Assembly (NCBI RefSeq): GCF_037975245.1
Contig: NC_092583.1
Coordinates: 12,175,764 to 12,239,763 of the forward strand
Origin: Apostichopus japonicus
Lineage: Eukaryota > Echinodermata > Holothuroidea > Aspidochirotida > Stichopodidae
Direction of reading: 5' to 3'
Length of the DNA: 64,000 bases
Shown here: positions 1-30,636 of the stretch, in pieces
Layout of the letters: each line of letters starts with the position of its first letter
How positions within the stretch are numbered: the first letter of the stretch is position 1
The notes under the pieces: model-generated
Database searches by the model: none
What the model was told of the DNA's origin: nothing
The model's input: only the letters and a program-made list of their open reading frames with translations
Translations under genes and position numbers: made by a program

Positions 1-310
1 GCATCGAATCACCTGCTCTGTACAGAGAAAAAAATTAGGTCTGCAAAAAAGGGAATGTGATGTTTTATTCACAGACCTTTTAAAGTTGATACACAATCTC
101 TTCGTTTTTGCTGCAACTTTTTGTGAACAAATGTAAACAGCAATGGGCAAGCACCAGATTTTGACAATATTTATCAACAAATATGAAGCTCTCATACCGA
201 CCAATCCACACTCTTAACCAGATCCAGTTAAAGTATATACTTGTGGAAGTATAACCCTCACAGTTGAATGTCATGGTTTAAATACGCATAAATGTAAATT
301 ACTTATTTAC

Positions 311-1451
311 AGGTTCCGGGAAATACTCAGTACGTTTCACTACAAAACCTACCTGAAATTATTCCATGACTAGTCAAATTCCTCTTATGCATTGCTATAA
401 AAATTTAGTTTAGTTTCTCCCTAGGAAAAAAAAAAATTACTAACATGAATCCCAAAAAATCCTTAAAAAAGAAAGTACAACCTAGTACCTCATATAAAAT
501 CTGGAAAGCATTGTTATCAGCTGGGGCAGGGTGTGAGCTTGACCAATTGTCCAATTTTTTGTGAACTTTGACCTGTCCAGACAATCCTTTATTCCATAGG
601 ACCTCTCTGACAAATAGATAATTCTCCTGAAGGTCTCCAACCCTCCCGCATATTTGCTCCAAGTATTTCAGTAGATACTGGATATCTGAAAATAGGACAA
701 ATAATTTTGTTTTCTTACATAAAATATATATATATGTCATGTGACTCTTGAAGACAATATTCCACTTTAAACTTTATAAATGAGAACGACACTCTTCAAG
801 CTGAGCTCAAAACATCGTGGAAGGGTTGTGTGAAATAAGTCTTAAAAATAACAATCAGTTACATTCGAGCTGTATTTTTCACTGGGCTGCAAAGTTTGGT
901 CACTCTGCTGAGAAGCTATGAAATATTAGGTAGACATAAGCCCCCCCCCCCCACCCTTTAGTCTAGATCAAATACTGTATGTAGTTACAACCATAATGAT
1001 GCTTCAAAATGGAGAGTTGTTACAAGCTTCATCCAAGACAGAAATAAATCATAACGTCTCATTGTCACCACACAACATCATCAATGTAATGTTTTTGTTC
1101 TATAAATTTGCAAATATTTTTGTGGCCTAAATTTTCTTGTTCTTGTCTTGGTAGACCGTTTCAGTTGACTAAAGTAACAGACTAATTTAAAAGAGCGAGC
1201 AGCAGGAATTACACACCTGCTTCTCATCCTCTTTCAACTTTATTCTGGAAAAGGGAAGCGTCTGTGTTAACCTGGTTAGCTTTTCATCCGTAACTACTAC
1301 TAACATGCAGACTGAGAAACAAGCCTACCTGTGGCTGTTGAATGACCCAACTTAACTTCTCCATCTCATAAAATAGTTTAATCATAGCTCTTAACTCGTT
1401 TTCCTTACCTGGATGTAGTGCCTTGGAATCCCCTCCATTGGTGACAGGCAT
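311..1451 (-). CDS. unidentified minus-strand gene, candidate 5' exons
   Basis: I do not recognise the product. Three open segments on the minus strand look like exons. The first is 1451-1329: ATG followed by 41 codons, with an acidic/hydrophobic stretch ending in Gln before a CAG|GTAGGC donor. The second is 685-489: a TTTTCAG acceptor, 65 codons rich in Leu, Glu and Lys, and a GAG|GTACTA donor. The third is 352-311: a TTTCAG acceptor, 14 codons and a CCT|GTAAAT donor. Exon 2 to exon 3 joins in phase 0. Exon 1 ends in phase 0 while exon 2 starts with two leftover bases, so either an intervening small exon exists (one with matching phase is possible near 890-915) or exon 1 ends earlier at the CAG|GTAAGG inside it, which also matches phase. 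The gene would continue left of the window. It lies outside the tandem array. Exon structure is inferred only from splice signals and coding-like composition. Confidence 0.35.
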
Positions 1452-1730
1452 TTTTCTTATCTTATGGAGTTCCTTTCAAGTTCTTTTTTCTCTTCAAACC
1501 TCTTCTTTACTGTGTCCTCGGTTACTTTAACTGCTCATCTTTAAACCCTTAAAAGGATTATGCCCTTAAATCTGTTGTAACCCCACAAATTAAAAAAAGA
1601 GAAGTTATGTTGACAAATACTTTCAATTGTTGGTTGTCGTTCTCTTCAATACATCAAAATAAAATAAAAGTTTTAGCAAACTGCTTATCCACTAAAGAGC
1701 CTGTGTAAGAGAATGTGTAAAAGTAAGCGG

Positions 1731-1805
1731 GCCTGATGTTTCGATCCTAGCAGGATCTTCTTCAGAGCCTCTGAAGAAGATCCTGCTAGGATCGAAACGT
1801 CGGGC
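1731..1805. repeat. inverted repeat with hammerhead-like core
   Basis: Two arms of about 37 bases (1731-1767 and 1769-1805) are reverse complements around base 1768, with two mismatches. The right arm contains the hammerhead sequence order: CTGAAGA (1771-1777), one extra A, a six-base-pair stem (1779-1784 with 1788-1793), GAAA (1794-1797), and ACGTC (1797-1801). GCCT (1767-1770) can pair with GGGC (1802-1805) as stem I. Penelope-like retroelements are known to carry hammerhead motifs, so this may be a Penelope-type remnant. The extra A makes activity doubtful. Confidence 0.5.
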
Positions 1806-3772
1806 ACTCTTGCTCTTCGATACATACCAGAAAATACTTTTTGCTTTACACGCAGAGGAACATTATTGAATATCGATAAGAGGCATCGAAAGTTCCTAAA
1901 AGGTCCAATGTACAACATTCCTCTGTAAGAAATTTTTTCACATTTACGGCACAAGTTCCATCATTACAGCTAAAAAGTAACAGATTACATTTTCAACCAT
2001 CATTAATGAAGCAAGCTATCAAACTTAAATGTGAAATTCCAACATGAAAACACAACAAGTTGTTTCAATTCTGATTACATATTACAGCTTCATTAATACT
2101 CACCAGCAGAGACTTATCAACTCAGTAACACAGTACTGAAAGACCGTAGATGAAGAAAAATAAAAAAATAAAAAAACAACTCAGGACTGAAAGCTGTCGT
2201 TAAGTAGTTGTAGTCTACAATGTTAACATATAGATTAATTTTCACTTAAAGCAAAAATTCTGCCCAAGAAAAATGTTCCCGACAAGTTAATACCGATGAG
2301 ATTACCTGTCAACTAGACTGATGAAGAGGGTTAATGTCAACGATGACACTATACACTTTAGCTCAAATTCAATCAGGAAGAACTTAATTGCACACATCCT
2401 TAGTAGGTGTCAACAGAATGACGATAAAAACTTTTCAAATGAAATAGCAGACCACAAGCATATCAGTAATGATAACATTAACCCCTTGGGAATCTATCTA
2501 CCCTTTCAACAAGATTTATAACAGCTAGGAGTATTACAAAAGTGCAGCTTAACTATGTCAAGCTGGTACTGATACACATATGCCTAGTAATAGGGGACTT
2601 CACTAAGAAAATTATGTTGATTGTTAAGTAGCATCATGCCTACAGTTCTAGCTCCATCATTACAGGTTCCTTGTTATTCAAAGTCTGTGGCTGCCACCTT
2701 TTTTTTCAGTAAAAATTCTCAGAAAATTGGGCAGAAGTTTATGTATTCTTCCAAAGGTACAACAAAGGTAAAGCTGATCATATTTCTATGACAATCTAGT
2801 GAGAGGAGGGGAAAAAAACCCAGCTTTTGATTACAGATAGGATTTTAAGAGGATCCATCCAACTTGCAAAGGTAACTGACTGATGATAAGAAGCTGAAAG
2901 CAAGTCACATAAATTTTATCAATCTTCCATGTAAACCAATCAACTGCCTTATAATGTGTAATAACCATTTTCCTGATTGAAGTTTTGACCAACTATACTA
3001 TTACACATTTTTTTTAAATAGGATGAACACATTGGTACAGTAGATCTTCATGCCGTTACATACAGGTAGGGTTAACTTATAAAACACCCCACACCTACTG
3101 AGTGGAAAATAGATTGAACTCCAGTCCACCACAAAAACACTTCCGACTGTCATTAAAGTCCCAGTCATTTTTTTTTTTGTGATGCTTACTTTTTGTTTTT
3201 AAAACTGTAGCCTATTGCTAAGTTAGGTCTAGCATAGCCCTACACTCTCTTCTCAGTTCTAGCCTAGCTACAGTAATAACAAAGAACATCACGTTAAATT
3301 ATTTTTATACCAGATGGTGTCTTAGTAAAAGAGAAAAGAAAAAAAAGGATCTTCCAATTGAATTCATTCAATGGTTACATTTATCAGTATCACTCAGCAA
3401 TACCAATTATAATTACTACCAGTAAGGCCTGGTGAACAGTTCAATTTACCTTAGAAGTACAACATCACGGTTTTCTGCACTGTTGTATGAGCTTGTACCG
3501 GTTTCACTACGATCTATAACTTTGGTTTAATTAAAGTCAAGGTTATGCTAGGCTTAAATCATTCCAATCACCTCTCCATTCGAAGAATTACAGCTTGGAA
3601 TTTAACGCAAATGTATTATTATATCAAGTTGCTATAACGTTTGTAAAACGTACTGCGTTGTTTAATCTTGGCATACTTCGTGAAAAGGTATGTCCGTATG
3701 TGCCGTATGCAAGCCGACACTAACAGTAACAAGCGGTCATGGGCAGTAACGGTAACATTGTAATTTGTATAA

Positions 3773-3800
3773 CAGGGAGTTGTTATGGAACAACTCCCTG
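3773..3800. repeat. 28-bp palindrome, copy 1
   Basis: This is a perfect hairpin: 12-base arms CAGGGAGTTGTT and AACAACTCCCTG around a 4-base loop ATGG. The same arms occur at 32133-32160 and, with one change, at 57917-57944, with a different loop and different flanking sequence from this copy. Confidence 0.7.
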
Positions 3801-4189
3801 GTATAAGTACGTATTTTACTTAACGAGTAACAGTAAATTTAACAAATATGGAAACAGACAAGTAATCGAGTCATACAGTAGCAAGAGCATTGTACATTGC
3901 GATACGCGCGAATTACCTGCGCACGTGACGCTCGAGGAATAATTGAATACGCTAATATTGCAGAACTGCATCACACGTAAGATTTCCACAAAATTCCAGC
4001 AATGGTTGAGAAGGCTAACAGGCCACACTATGCAGAATCAGGTTTTCTTGTGCGGAATACAACTTTTTTCCCCACTTACATGTACACTATGTTTTCTTCA
4101 GTTTTAGGATATCAAATCTAGTGTGATGAGAATATTACGGGAAAGTGTCAAAGAAAGTCGAGAAGGATGGTTAGACTAAGTTCATGTCA

Positions 4190-6982
4190 GCTTTTTATAA
4201 TTTACTAGAGGCATCCGGGTTTGGGGAGAAGTAGGCCTTCAAGACGGTGGCGGTCTGCTTAAAAAGGCCCGCATAATCATGGAATAAGTGAAGTAGGCCA
4301 TTAAAATGCGGCCCGCAAAGTAATGGTTAAGAAACGTAAAAGGCGATTTGAATGTCGTTTGGACACAGGTTCTTTTGGTTTTAAATTGAAATACGCAATG
4401 ACAGAAATCTTAGTGTCTTTTATATAAAAGAAATATTTCAGCTACCACCTATACTTGTTTTATTGGTGAAGACACTTTTGGTCTATTAAATTTGGGACTG
4501 TTAAAAGAAAACCTCTCTCTTTTTGTGTCTGAATATATATATACAATCATGCGGTTGAATTTCTCCTGAATACCCATCTTGACCAAACTATTCCATACGG
4601 CAGCTCGACTTCACCCCCTTTTCAGGCCATATTGATAACTACAGCCAAAATAGTGGCGCTGTTTAACTAAAATTAATTATCACCGCCATTTGTATTAAAT
4701 CAGCTTTCCTCGCCCGAACCCAGTTCTTTGCCCGAACCTAATCTATCCTGAGAATCTAAAGTTTCGGAGCCAAATTCTATCCTGCTCCCGACATATTCTC
4801 CCCCTCTCCATCCTCCTAAATCATTTCAATGGGCCTAATCAGTTCGGTAAGCCATTCTGCTCCTCCATAAAACCCGGTATTTTCCGCTGACTAAAACGTA
4901 GTTTTCCGCTGAAAAATTTGGTGTGCAGAAAGCACCGTGTTTTCTTTAATACCAGTGAAATATTCTTTTAGCATGTCAACGTTTCTTCTAGATTCAGTTT
5001 GCACTGAGAGACTTTCTAAGCAAACCATTTAAACCATCTTTAAAAAAAAAGAGGATAAATATTTCGATACGACCTAAGTTCAAGTCGTTATATCTAAGTT
5101 CCCGCCTTTTGCGTAACAACTATTGTACTGATTTACTTTAATCATATTATCTTACAATTGCCAGCGGGTACCAGTGGCGGACTGGCCACACGGGCATTTG
5201 GGCAATGCTTGGTGGGCCGGTGGGCTGGAGAGCCTGGTAAAAATTACAGCCCATTTTCACAGTATAGTTAATAGTATACAGACGGGCTGTGTAGAAATAT
5301 ATGTTTAACTGTGGGAATCAGCTCATGACATCCCCATGTTAGTTAGTCTGTTAGTTCGTAACAAAAGAACGTGCTATTGGCAACCCGTCCGTGCTAATAT
5401 TTTTACGACAAGATATACAAGTACGGTGACCAATGCATTCTGCCATATACCCTAGCATTGACAGAGAATACATATTTTATTAATCTGCACCTCCTCCTCC
5501 AGAAAACGAAGTAAAAAAGGTAAACTCTTATTAGATTATTTTGATATCACTCAGTAGCTAAGTCCTGAGAGATTATGTATGAATAAAAATGACCCACATG
5601 CAGTACAGTGTTTGGGTATTAAATTAGACGATTGTTAGTTATTATTTTTGGGTCTTGTTTGAAGTATTATTATAACCTACAGAATTGAGAAATATAGCAC
5701 CATTTTGCATCTAGGCATTCCTTAACTTAGACCACTCCCCTAGGACGGCGATCACAATGTAAGTAACATATCAATGAAAAATGCCCGGGCCGGTTTTAAG
5801 ACCCAGTCCGCCCTGCCTGGTACACCATGTCCGACTATAAGTTATTTTTTAATCAAAATATTTAGTTATACTTCTATAAAACAAATACATACCCACAGAA
5901 TAATATACCCACAGAAATGATATAATACCGGAATATCATGAGATATGAAGAACGTCGATTAAGTTAGAGTACCACTGGCGATCCCATTGACCCAGCACAA
6001 TAAATGTAAGAACCTTTTCATTTGATCTTAATGACAAGTGAAGTGGATAGTAACAGATAACGTAACAAAGAGAAAATAAATACTCGTCTTGTCGTGATAA
6101 GCCTTGAAACTGGGCATCAAACGCATGATTCAATGTAAGGTTAGTTGTTGACAGGCTTGTGGAACAACGAATACAGCAAATAAGTAAGCAGTTTTCTTTC
6201 GGTACGTAGAATCTTATTTTGTCGTTTAAAGAAGATATTAAACCAATTTATCATCTTATTCTTAGCCTGTGATAGAGTTCTTTGTGATAAAAGAAAGAAA
6301 GAGAGACATTGCCCACAAACAGGTAAGAAAAGTCGTTTTTTTTCTTCGTTTGAGAGTTATATCCTATTGTTTTAAAATCGTGTCTGGTGGCTGTCATTTT
6401 CCCAATATTTTGATGTCATAGTGCCACTTTGGCATCTGAAAACTTTTAGGGTTTTTCAAGTGTATGTGTCTTTCAATATTTTCAAATTAGAATGTACCAC
6501 AAATTTCTGAATGTGTATTTTTCTCCAGGAAACGGCACTTTTTAATTGCAAGTTGTTTTCTATTTAAGTTAAAGGTTCCTTTGTAAATATAGTTTTCTTA
6601 ATCTCTTACCAAGACAGAAAGGAAGGAAATATGGTGCTTTCATTGAAGAAAGGGGTTGTTCTAATATGAGGGATCACTTTTTCAGGTTTTACCATGGAAA
6701 TTGAAGTTAAATTCAATGGTTTTTCACAATTCTGGCAGCACCTGATCACCTCCACCCCTCCCCCGCCCCTCGCTCCATCTGCCCGGCTTTTTTGGAATGC
6801 AGTATTTATTTGTTATTTGATGTGACAATTTTCGTACTTAATAGCGTAACTTTTAAACATTGTTGAAACGCTGATTCAAGTCTCAATCAAAATTTCCCTT
6901 CATGTGATACCTTTTCACCTCCTTTTTATGCTATTTTTCTTTCTTTGTCTCTTGAATCCCAAAGAAAATTTAGGACTCAGCC
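4190..6982. other. upstream region of nrf-6-like gene 1
   Basis: No convincing coding sequence was seen. The region aligns in pieces with 30637-32808 and 56496-59936 but has many substitutions and indels. A TIR element sits at 5172-5815. I see no clear TATA box close to the ATG. Confidence 0.5.
5172..5815. mobile_element. hAT-like non-autonomous TIR element
   Basis: The ends are imperfect terminal inverted repeats: CAGTGGCGGACTGG on the left and the complement of CAGGGCGGACTGG on the right. The flanking 8-mers GCGGGTAC and CCTGGTAC look like a degraded 8-bp target duplication, which is the hAT size. Units 2 and 3 lack the element and read straight through at 31581 and 57437. There is no transposase ORF. 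A module near its right end (5697-5757) is shared with two other elements in the window. Confidence 0.65.
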
Positions 6983-25043
<18,061 letters not shown>

Positions 25044-26364
25044 GCTATTGTAAGCTATTTCATATTTCTCAGAACAAATAACCGATACTACCATCAGAAC
25101 ATCGTGACGATATTACAACTGAGCTGTCGAACTTTAAAGTAAAGTTGAGCGTACGTGGCTATACACCAAATGAAATGTTTCAAATGAGACGCATAGATGT
25201 CAAGTACTGTAACGTGATAACCTGATAGTATTAAGCACTCCGTGGGGTTTTATTATTTTTTAAGGATCAACATAATTCTATATACAAATCATGAACAGAA
25301 AACTGCCTAAGATATTAAACAACTAAAATCTTAATTTTACGATTAATCTGAAACAATACATGGGTGAATATAACGCAGTTGAAAGACATATTTAAAGCAC
25401 TTAAACAAACAAAGCACAATACGAGTAAACAAGAACTAAATGATGGGAATAAAAAGTACAAAACAATAGATTTAACATTGCTGGGGAAAAGATTTATTTT
25501 AGAAACGGTTCAAATTTCCATTTCCATTTCCTGCTATTAATTGTTTTCATATATCTATAAAAGGCACTGGTGACAAGTTTGAAATAATATATTGCACTGA
25601 TATTACATAAATGAGTTCTTAACAGTAGTAAGAATAAACACCATCTTCCTGATTGCACATGAAAACTTAACTAAACCTCTGCCCTCTCAACCCCCCTCCC
25701 CACCCCCAGCCCAAACCTATTGCATTTTACAATTTACCATCATCCTGTAGTTTGCCATTTGTATATTGTTTATTATGTTGTTGTTTGTCTAGTCCACAAG
25801 TGGACACGAATCTTAGGTTTATTGATTTATCATAAATTTATTAAGATGATTTTAACAGAAATATCTTTTCTCTGTAAATGCAGACATCTTACCATTCATA
25901 ACTTTTGTTGTAATGACAAGAAAAAGAGACCAACAGATATTTTGTCGTCGTTTCTTCTTTGTTCTTTTCATTGTCTTCTGGTATACTTTTTTATCATGAC
26001 TAATCATCAAGTTCCATTCGCAAAATATCCGACAACTTATTTCAAAATGATTGTAATTAAAGTTACACTATAGTTGATTTTCACATATGGTGAAGCTACC
26101 GATCTGTATTTCAGATTCTGTTACCAAGATCTTGGCGCCTTCAGCCTCGCTCCTGATCCTGGGTACGTTCTATGAAAGAAGGAGTTAAAAACCAACAATC
26201 TTGTATCCAAATCATAGATATGACCCATCATGTTTATAATAGCTCCCCCTCTCTTTCAAACAGTGCTCAAGTAATTGAAGCTATATGGATGACAAATTCT
26301 AGTTTCTGATCTTATCACCATCTACCTCACCCAAGGTCACTTGTCCGTTATTGAACAGAGAAAT
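25044..26364. other. 3' flank of gene 1
   Basis: No gene was seen. It contains the presumed 3' UTR. The first canonical AATAAA signals after the stop are at 25448-25453 and 25633-25638; which one is used cannot be told. A C-rich stretch lies at about 25684-25710. Confidence 0.4.
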
Positions 26365-26668
26365 TCAAAACACTGTTGAAGTCAAGCTAACTGACCCAGC
26401 ATTTCTAGTGAGCCCTATGATCTCAAAAAGTGCATCGTAAGATATCCAAAGTGGGCGAGTGTCGGTGAAGTTCAAGATGGCGGTACGTAATTGGTTCAAG
26501 GTGTAACCGAACCGCATCTGTAATCTGACGCAAGTCCCTTGGTCAAAGAAGGAGGTAAGGTAAACCAAACTTTGACTCAGGATGTCCTGTTCGACGGTGT
26601 TGACGTTATTACAGAAATCGTTCAAGTTATCACGATGACATTTTTGATCAGACCGTCGATGTTGATAC
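26365..26668 (-). CDS. unidentified open segment, possible exon
   Basis: The product was not recognised. On the minus strand a TTTTTTAAG acceptor is followed by about 100 open codons and a TGA. The translation is hydrophilic, with two Cys in the first 20 residues. The unit 2 copy (52020-52323) is also open, yet differs by about 13 bases, of which about 11 change residues, while flanking sequence is nearly identical. I found no convincing upstream exon. It could be a real exon, a decayed TE piece or chance. Confidence 0.3.
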
Positions 26669-27372
26669 CTTAAAAAATAAAACAAGATAGTAGATAATGT
26701 TTTTTAAAGGCCAGAAGTGTTGGCAGGATAATTAATACGAAGGAATAACATTGAAAATATCTTAAAAATTGGATTGCAATGAATGAAAAGAGGTACTTTT
26801 TTAGTTTTCTTTTCTGTTTCAGCTGGACTATCATTTTGACACCCCCCCCCCCCATTTATCAGTGTTTAATTTCAAATCTATTTTGGTATAACTTGTTTGG
26901 TGAATTTGCCGTAAACCTGGTACAGATGGTTTGCAAGGTATTCTAACCATGACGAACCACGGCTAATCATGGCTTTATTTAACTTTCTCCTGATTGGCTA
27001 CCTCGTCGTGAATATTCAGGACTGCCCTCGTGTTCGGTCTGGTTAAGATGTAGCGGAGTTCTAATACATCAGGAACATCTACGTAACCTTGTAACTCTTC
27101 GCAGACCTGGCGAGAAAAAAGTGGTACGACCGTTGATAAGTTAGCAAAAAAGATGAAATATTAATTACCGAGGGATGAAGGAGGGAAAAATGACACTTTC
27201 AAGTTCAAGTGCCAAAAAATAAGAAATTTGAGATATGGTGAGGCAGGATGAGCTGACGTGACCATCTGGATTACAGAAGGCAGAGCACATACCAATCAAA
27301 ATGGCTTAAACAAATTCCAACCATCATTTCTACATAACACTTTATGGCAGATACAAAGGGGTTGTTATAACT

Positions 27373-28650
27373 GTGGAGAAAAGAACCATAACTCTGAAAG
27401 ATGAAGCTTTGACCGCCCAATTTAGTGCAGATCATGTGGACGTCATGAATATAAGGAAAGGTTATGCTTCAACAACAATCCCATGTATTAGATTCTTGGC
27501 CAAATTGAGGATGCCGCTACATACGACCCCTGTCCTGGGATTACCCCTGACGACACCCATAATGAATCACAAAAAGTACTCCATGATAAACATCCGAATA
27601 GCACACACATTGATGTAAGTAAGAGTTTTAACTATGTTTTTAATCACTTCAGCAATGTTATGACCACCACGAAATCAATAATGTCATCAAAATTGGTTTG
27701 ATGAATATTCATCACCTTTTAGCTAAGGTGGATCAATTGCATGCTATTATATATGACATAGTTATCATCGAGGACTTTAACATAACTCTATTAGGTGGTA
27801 GTAACAAAAGTGGACTGTTACAAAGTCAGATACAGGTTGTAGTTATATTTAAGTGTTGTTGTCGGAGTGGGAAAGGAATCGGCAGACGAGAAAGTAGACG
27901 AAAGGGCAGTTACATGTACAATGAGACACAGTAGAACTGTCCTTGTAATTACATGAAATTATACAACAACAAAAAACAACGTACCGGTACTAACAAACTT
28001 AGAACTTAAGTTAACGCGCGCGCACAGGTACCTCCTTTTGGTAGAGTCCGGTGGTGTAGGGGTTGGTCCGGCCTATTGGTACGAGACTGGTTAATGCGTT
28101 TTCCACAGGTAAGTATTTATAAAAGTCCAGGTAAGCAGGTTATTAATTCTGATTGATTACGATATAGACGTCGTTGCTGGGCAGAGTTACAGGAAACGGA
28201 AAGGGTTGCTATAAGATAAAAATCCAGTTAGGTTCACATGTTATGGCAAGAAAGAATAATTCAAACAGCAGCAGGCGAGGATCTGAGAGGCTGCATCACG
28301 GGAAAGAGGACTAGAGCCACCGTCGAACTGTTCGTTATATAGCGAGTTCAGCCGACCGTAACTGCACCTTGGTATTCAGCATGGCGTGGCTTGACTACAA
28401 TAAAGGAATTCGGCCACATACTTAGAATGGTAAACATGGTATACAGACACAAACAAATTGACTTTGCATAACATGACGCAGGACATGGAGAAGTATGACT
28501 TGAAGCAAGTAATAAAGGTACCAACTAGAGAAACTAATTCATCGTGCACATCAATTGATCATATTTATACGACTAAAGAAAGTCGAATTGCCAATACTGA
28601 AGTTCCAAAAATTTAAGTTTGAGTGACCATTACCCGATATATTTCACTTG
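27373..28650 (+). pseudogene. CR1/L2-like endonuclease remnant
   Basis: Pieces of an APE-type endonuclease appear in order: an N-terminal MNIHHLLAKVDQL-like block (27702-27740), then near 28500-28650 a PTRETNSS..IDHIYTTKE block leading to a degenerate SDHYP-like site. Such blocks belong to CR1/L2/Jockey-type elements. The frame is broken. An ORF of 81 codons at 27373-27618 precedes it and was not recognised. Confidence 0.55.
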
Positions 28651-28849
28651 GAAACACGCTGCCTCACACCAAGCAACATCTAAAAAGAAATTGCACGAAA
28701 CTATGAACTATCATGCGACAAATAAAGTAGACGGTAAATGTGTTCAAGCATGACAAAATAATTGCTCTTGACAATTGTGTTTCAGGTATCAGATGCAAAT
28801 CGGTCGTTAGAAAATTGGGGAAATATTTTTATAAATATTGTAAATAAAA

Positions 28850-30240
28850 AATAAAATCCAGCCCAAAATCAACCCAAATGGTTAAATGATCCAGAGACAT
28901 ATCGATTCTGGAGAAACAAAGTTATTAGTTTAATTCGATCGGCTAAAAAAAGTTATTTTAGAGATTCTATTGCTAAGTATAAAGGCGATTCCAAAGCTAT
29001 TTGGCATCTTCTTAGAAACCTCGTTTTGTCTGAAGAATTGGAATTGGACCAATTTCACTGCTGAATGTGTCTTATAAAATTGCATCTTCCTGCATTGCAA
29101 ATCGTATGAAGGCAGTTCTTCCTAATATTATTTCTTTGAACCAAAGTGGCTTCCTCGATGGTCGGTGGGTGATAGCATTCGTACAGTGTATGAAAGAGTA
29201 CATTCCATGGTTTTCCGTTTTGTGTGGAAAAATAAACCAGACCGCATAAGTCGAAGACAATTAATACAAGGATACCCCGATGGAAGATTGAAAATGGTAG
29301 ATTTTTGTAAACATTGTATTACTCTTAAGATCTCTACTTTTGGTCGTTTGTTGTAGAGCAAGAGCTCTAGTTTTGTCTGCTGTATTTAACGTACTAGGTA
29401 CAATATAAGTATTGACTCTTTCTTTGATCATGGGGATTTTTATGTGAAGTTAGTGACTTCAAAAATCTGTAATCCTTTTTGGAAGATCCTTTTTGAAACT
29501 ACACATAATTTTCTTCATGATGTTTTCTCTACTATTTACAATGATACTACTATATTAACATTGCCAATTTGGAATGGCAGTTTATTTAAAGTTGGAAATA
29601 GCCCAGTATATTACACGCGTTGGTATTACAAGGGTATACGTTTCATTGGAGATTTGATTAGTAATGGTACTTTTAATACTTTTGATAATTTTACTCAAGA
29701 GTTTAATATATCAACCAATTTGTTGGAGTATTATTGTATTATCAGCTCTATTAAGGAAAAATTGAAGGGTTTATCCAATGATACAATTTTAAGGGTTATT
29801 TTTCCTAATAATAGTTATATAAATACTCTGCATGCAAGTGGTTCTTTTTGTTCTAAAGCAGTTTACAATAGATTGCTGGAGTTTTCAGGTTATGAGCACA
29901 ATTCCTATATTAAGTGGTGCCAGACTATTGATATCAGTAAAAATATAATAGTTATAATAGTTAAAGATATCTCCATTGTATTATTTGGTGCAAAGTTCGC
30001 TCGTGAATTCAATTTCATTATTTTATTAATCAAAAGTGACATCTTCAATTGCAACAAAAGATAATCCAAAGACAAAATAAATTACTATTGTATTTGAAAG
30101 AAAATTTCGGGGTACAAAAGAATATTTTAATAAGAAATATGAAAGGTGCAGAGTGGGAAAAAAGTCTCAGAGAGACTGACTTCGACAAATTGATCCAAGA
30201 TTTTGCAAGGGTCAAGTCTCGTAATGTGTCTGGTCTGTAA
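28850..30240 (+). pseudogene. second L1/Tx1-type ORF2 remnant
   Basis: The plus-strand frames show an RT block ([18 protein letters not shown], 29067 on), then after an apparent internal deletion the post-RT region (FRFVW, GRLKMVDFC), then C-terminal sequence to 30240. The RT catalytic region is missing. Sequence differs noticeably from unit 2. Confidence 0.65.
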
Positions 30241-30289
30241 ATATATGTACTCTAATATATCAATGTTATGATTGATCATGATTGCTCAT

Positions 30290-30410
30290 TTCTACTGAGA
30301 GATGTGGTAGCAACCTGTTAATTTGCATACGGTAGGGGTGGTAGCAATCTGTTCATTTGTACTGAGAGAGGTGGTAGCAACCTGTTTACTTGTACTGAAA
30401 ATTGGTCAGG
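30290..30410. repeat. short minisatellite
   Basis: Three copies of a GTGGTAGCAACCTGTT-like motif about 45-50 bases apart. The unit 2 copy is at about 56145-56265. Confidence 0.6.
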
Positions 30411-30419
30411 CAAACAGGC

Positions 30420-30636
30420 TTAAAGGCCGTAATGCAAATTCTTGAACACAAATTTACTTAAAAAATCACAAAATACTGCACCATTTTTCATCTTAGCACC
30501 CTTAATTATTCCAAAAATCCACCCCTTCCCTTAGACCCCTCCCCCAGGACGGTGATCACTGGGGTGTTGTGGGCCTCCACTACTGAAGGTTGCCCACGGG
30601 CCTCCATAATACGGCCCTGCATGTCAGGGTAGTTAA
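30420..30636. mobile_element. fragment of TIR-type element carrying shared module
   Basis: Contains the module (30478-30558) also found in the elements at 5172-5815 and 21395-22539. I see no intact terminal repeats. The second copy is at about 56278-56495. Confidence 0.4.

Larger units (their letters stand above)
1452..4189. other. single-copy region without a recognised gene
   Basis: This is AT-rich sequence between the minus-strand gene candidate and the start of the tandem array. I see only short chance ORFs. It contains the hammerhead-like inverted repeat at 1731-1805 and the 28-bp palindrome at 3773-3800. Nothing else was recognised. Confidence 0.5.

Noticed and set aside
26895..27000. 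Possible minus-strand first exon with a CCAAT box
   Set aside because: Its phase does not join the open segment at 26365-26668 and no other support was found.
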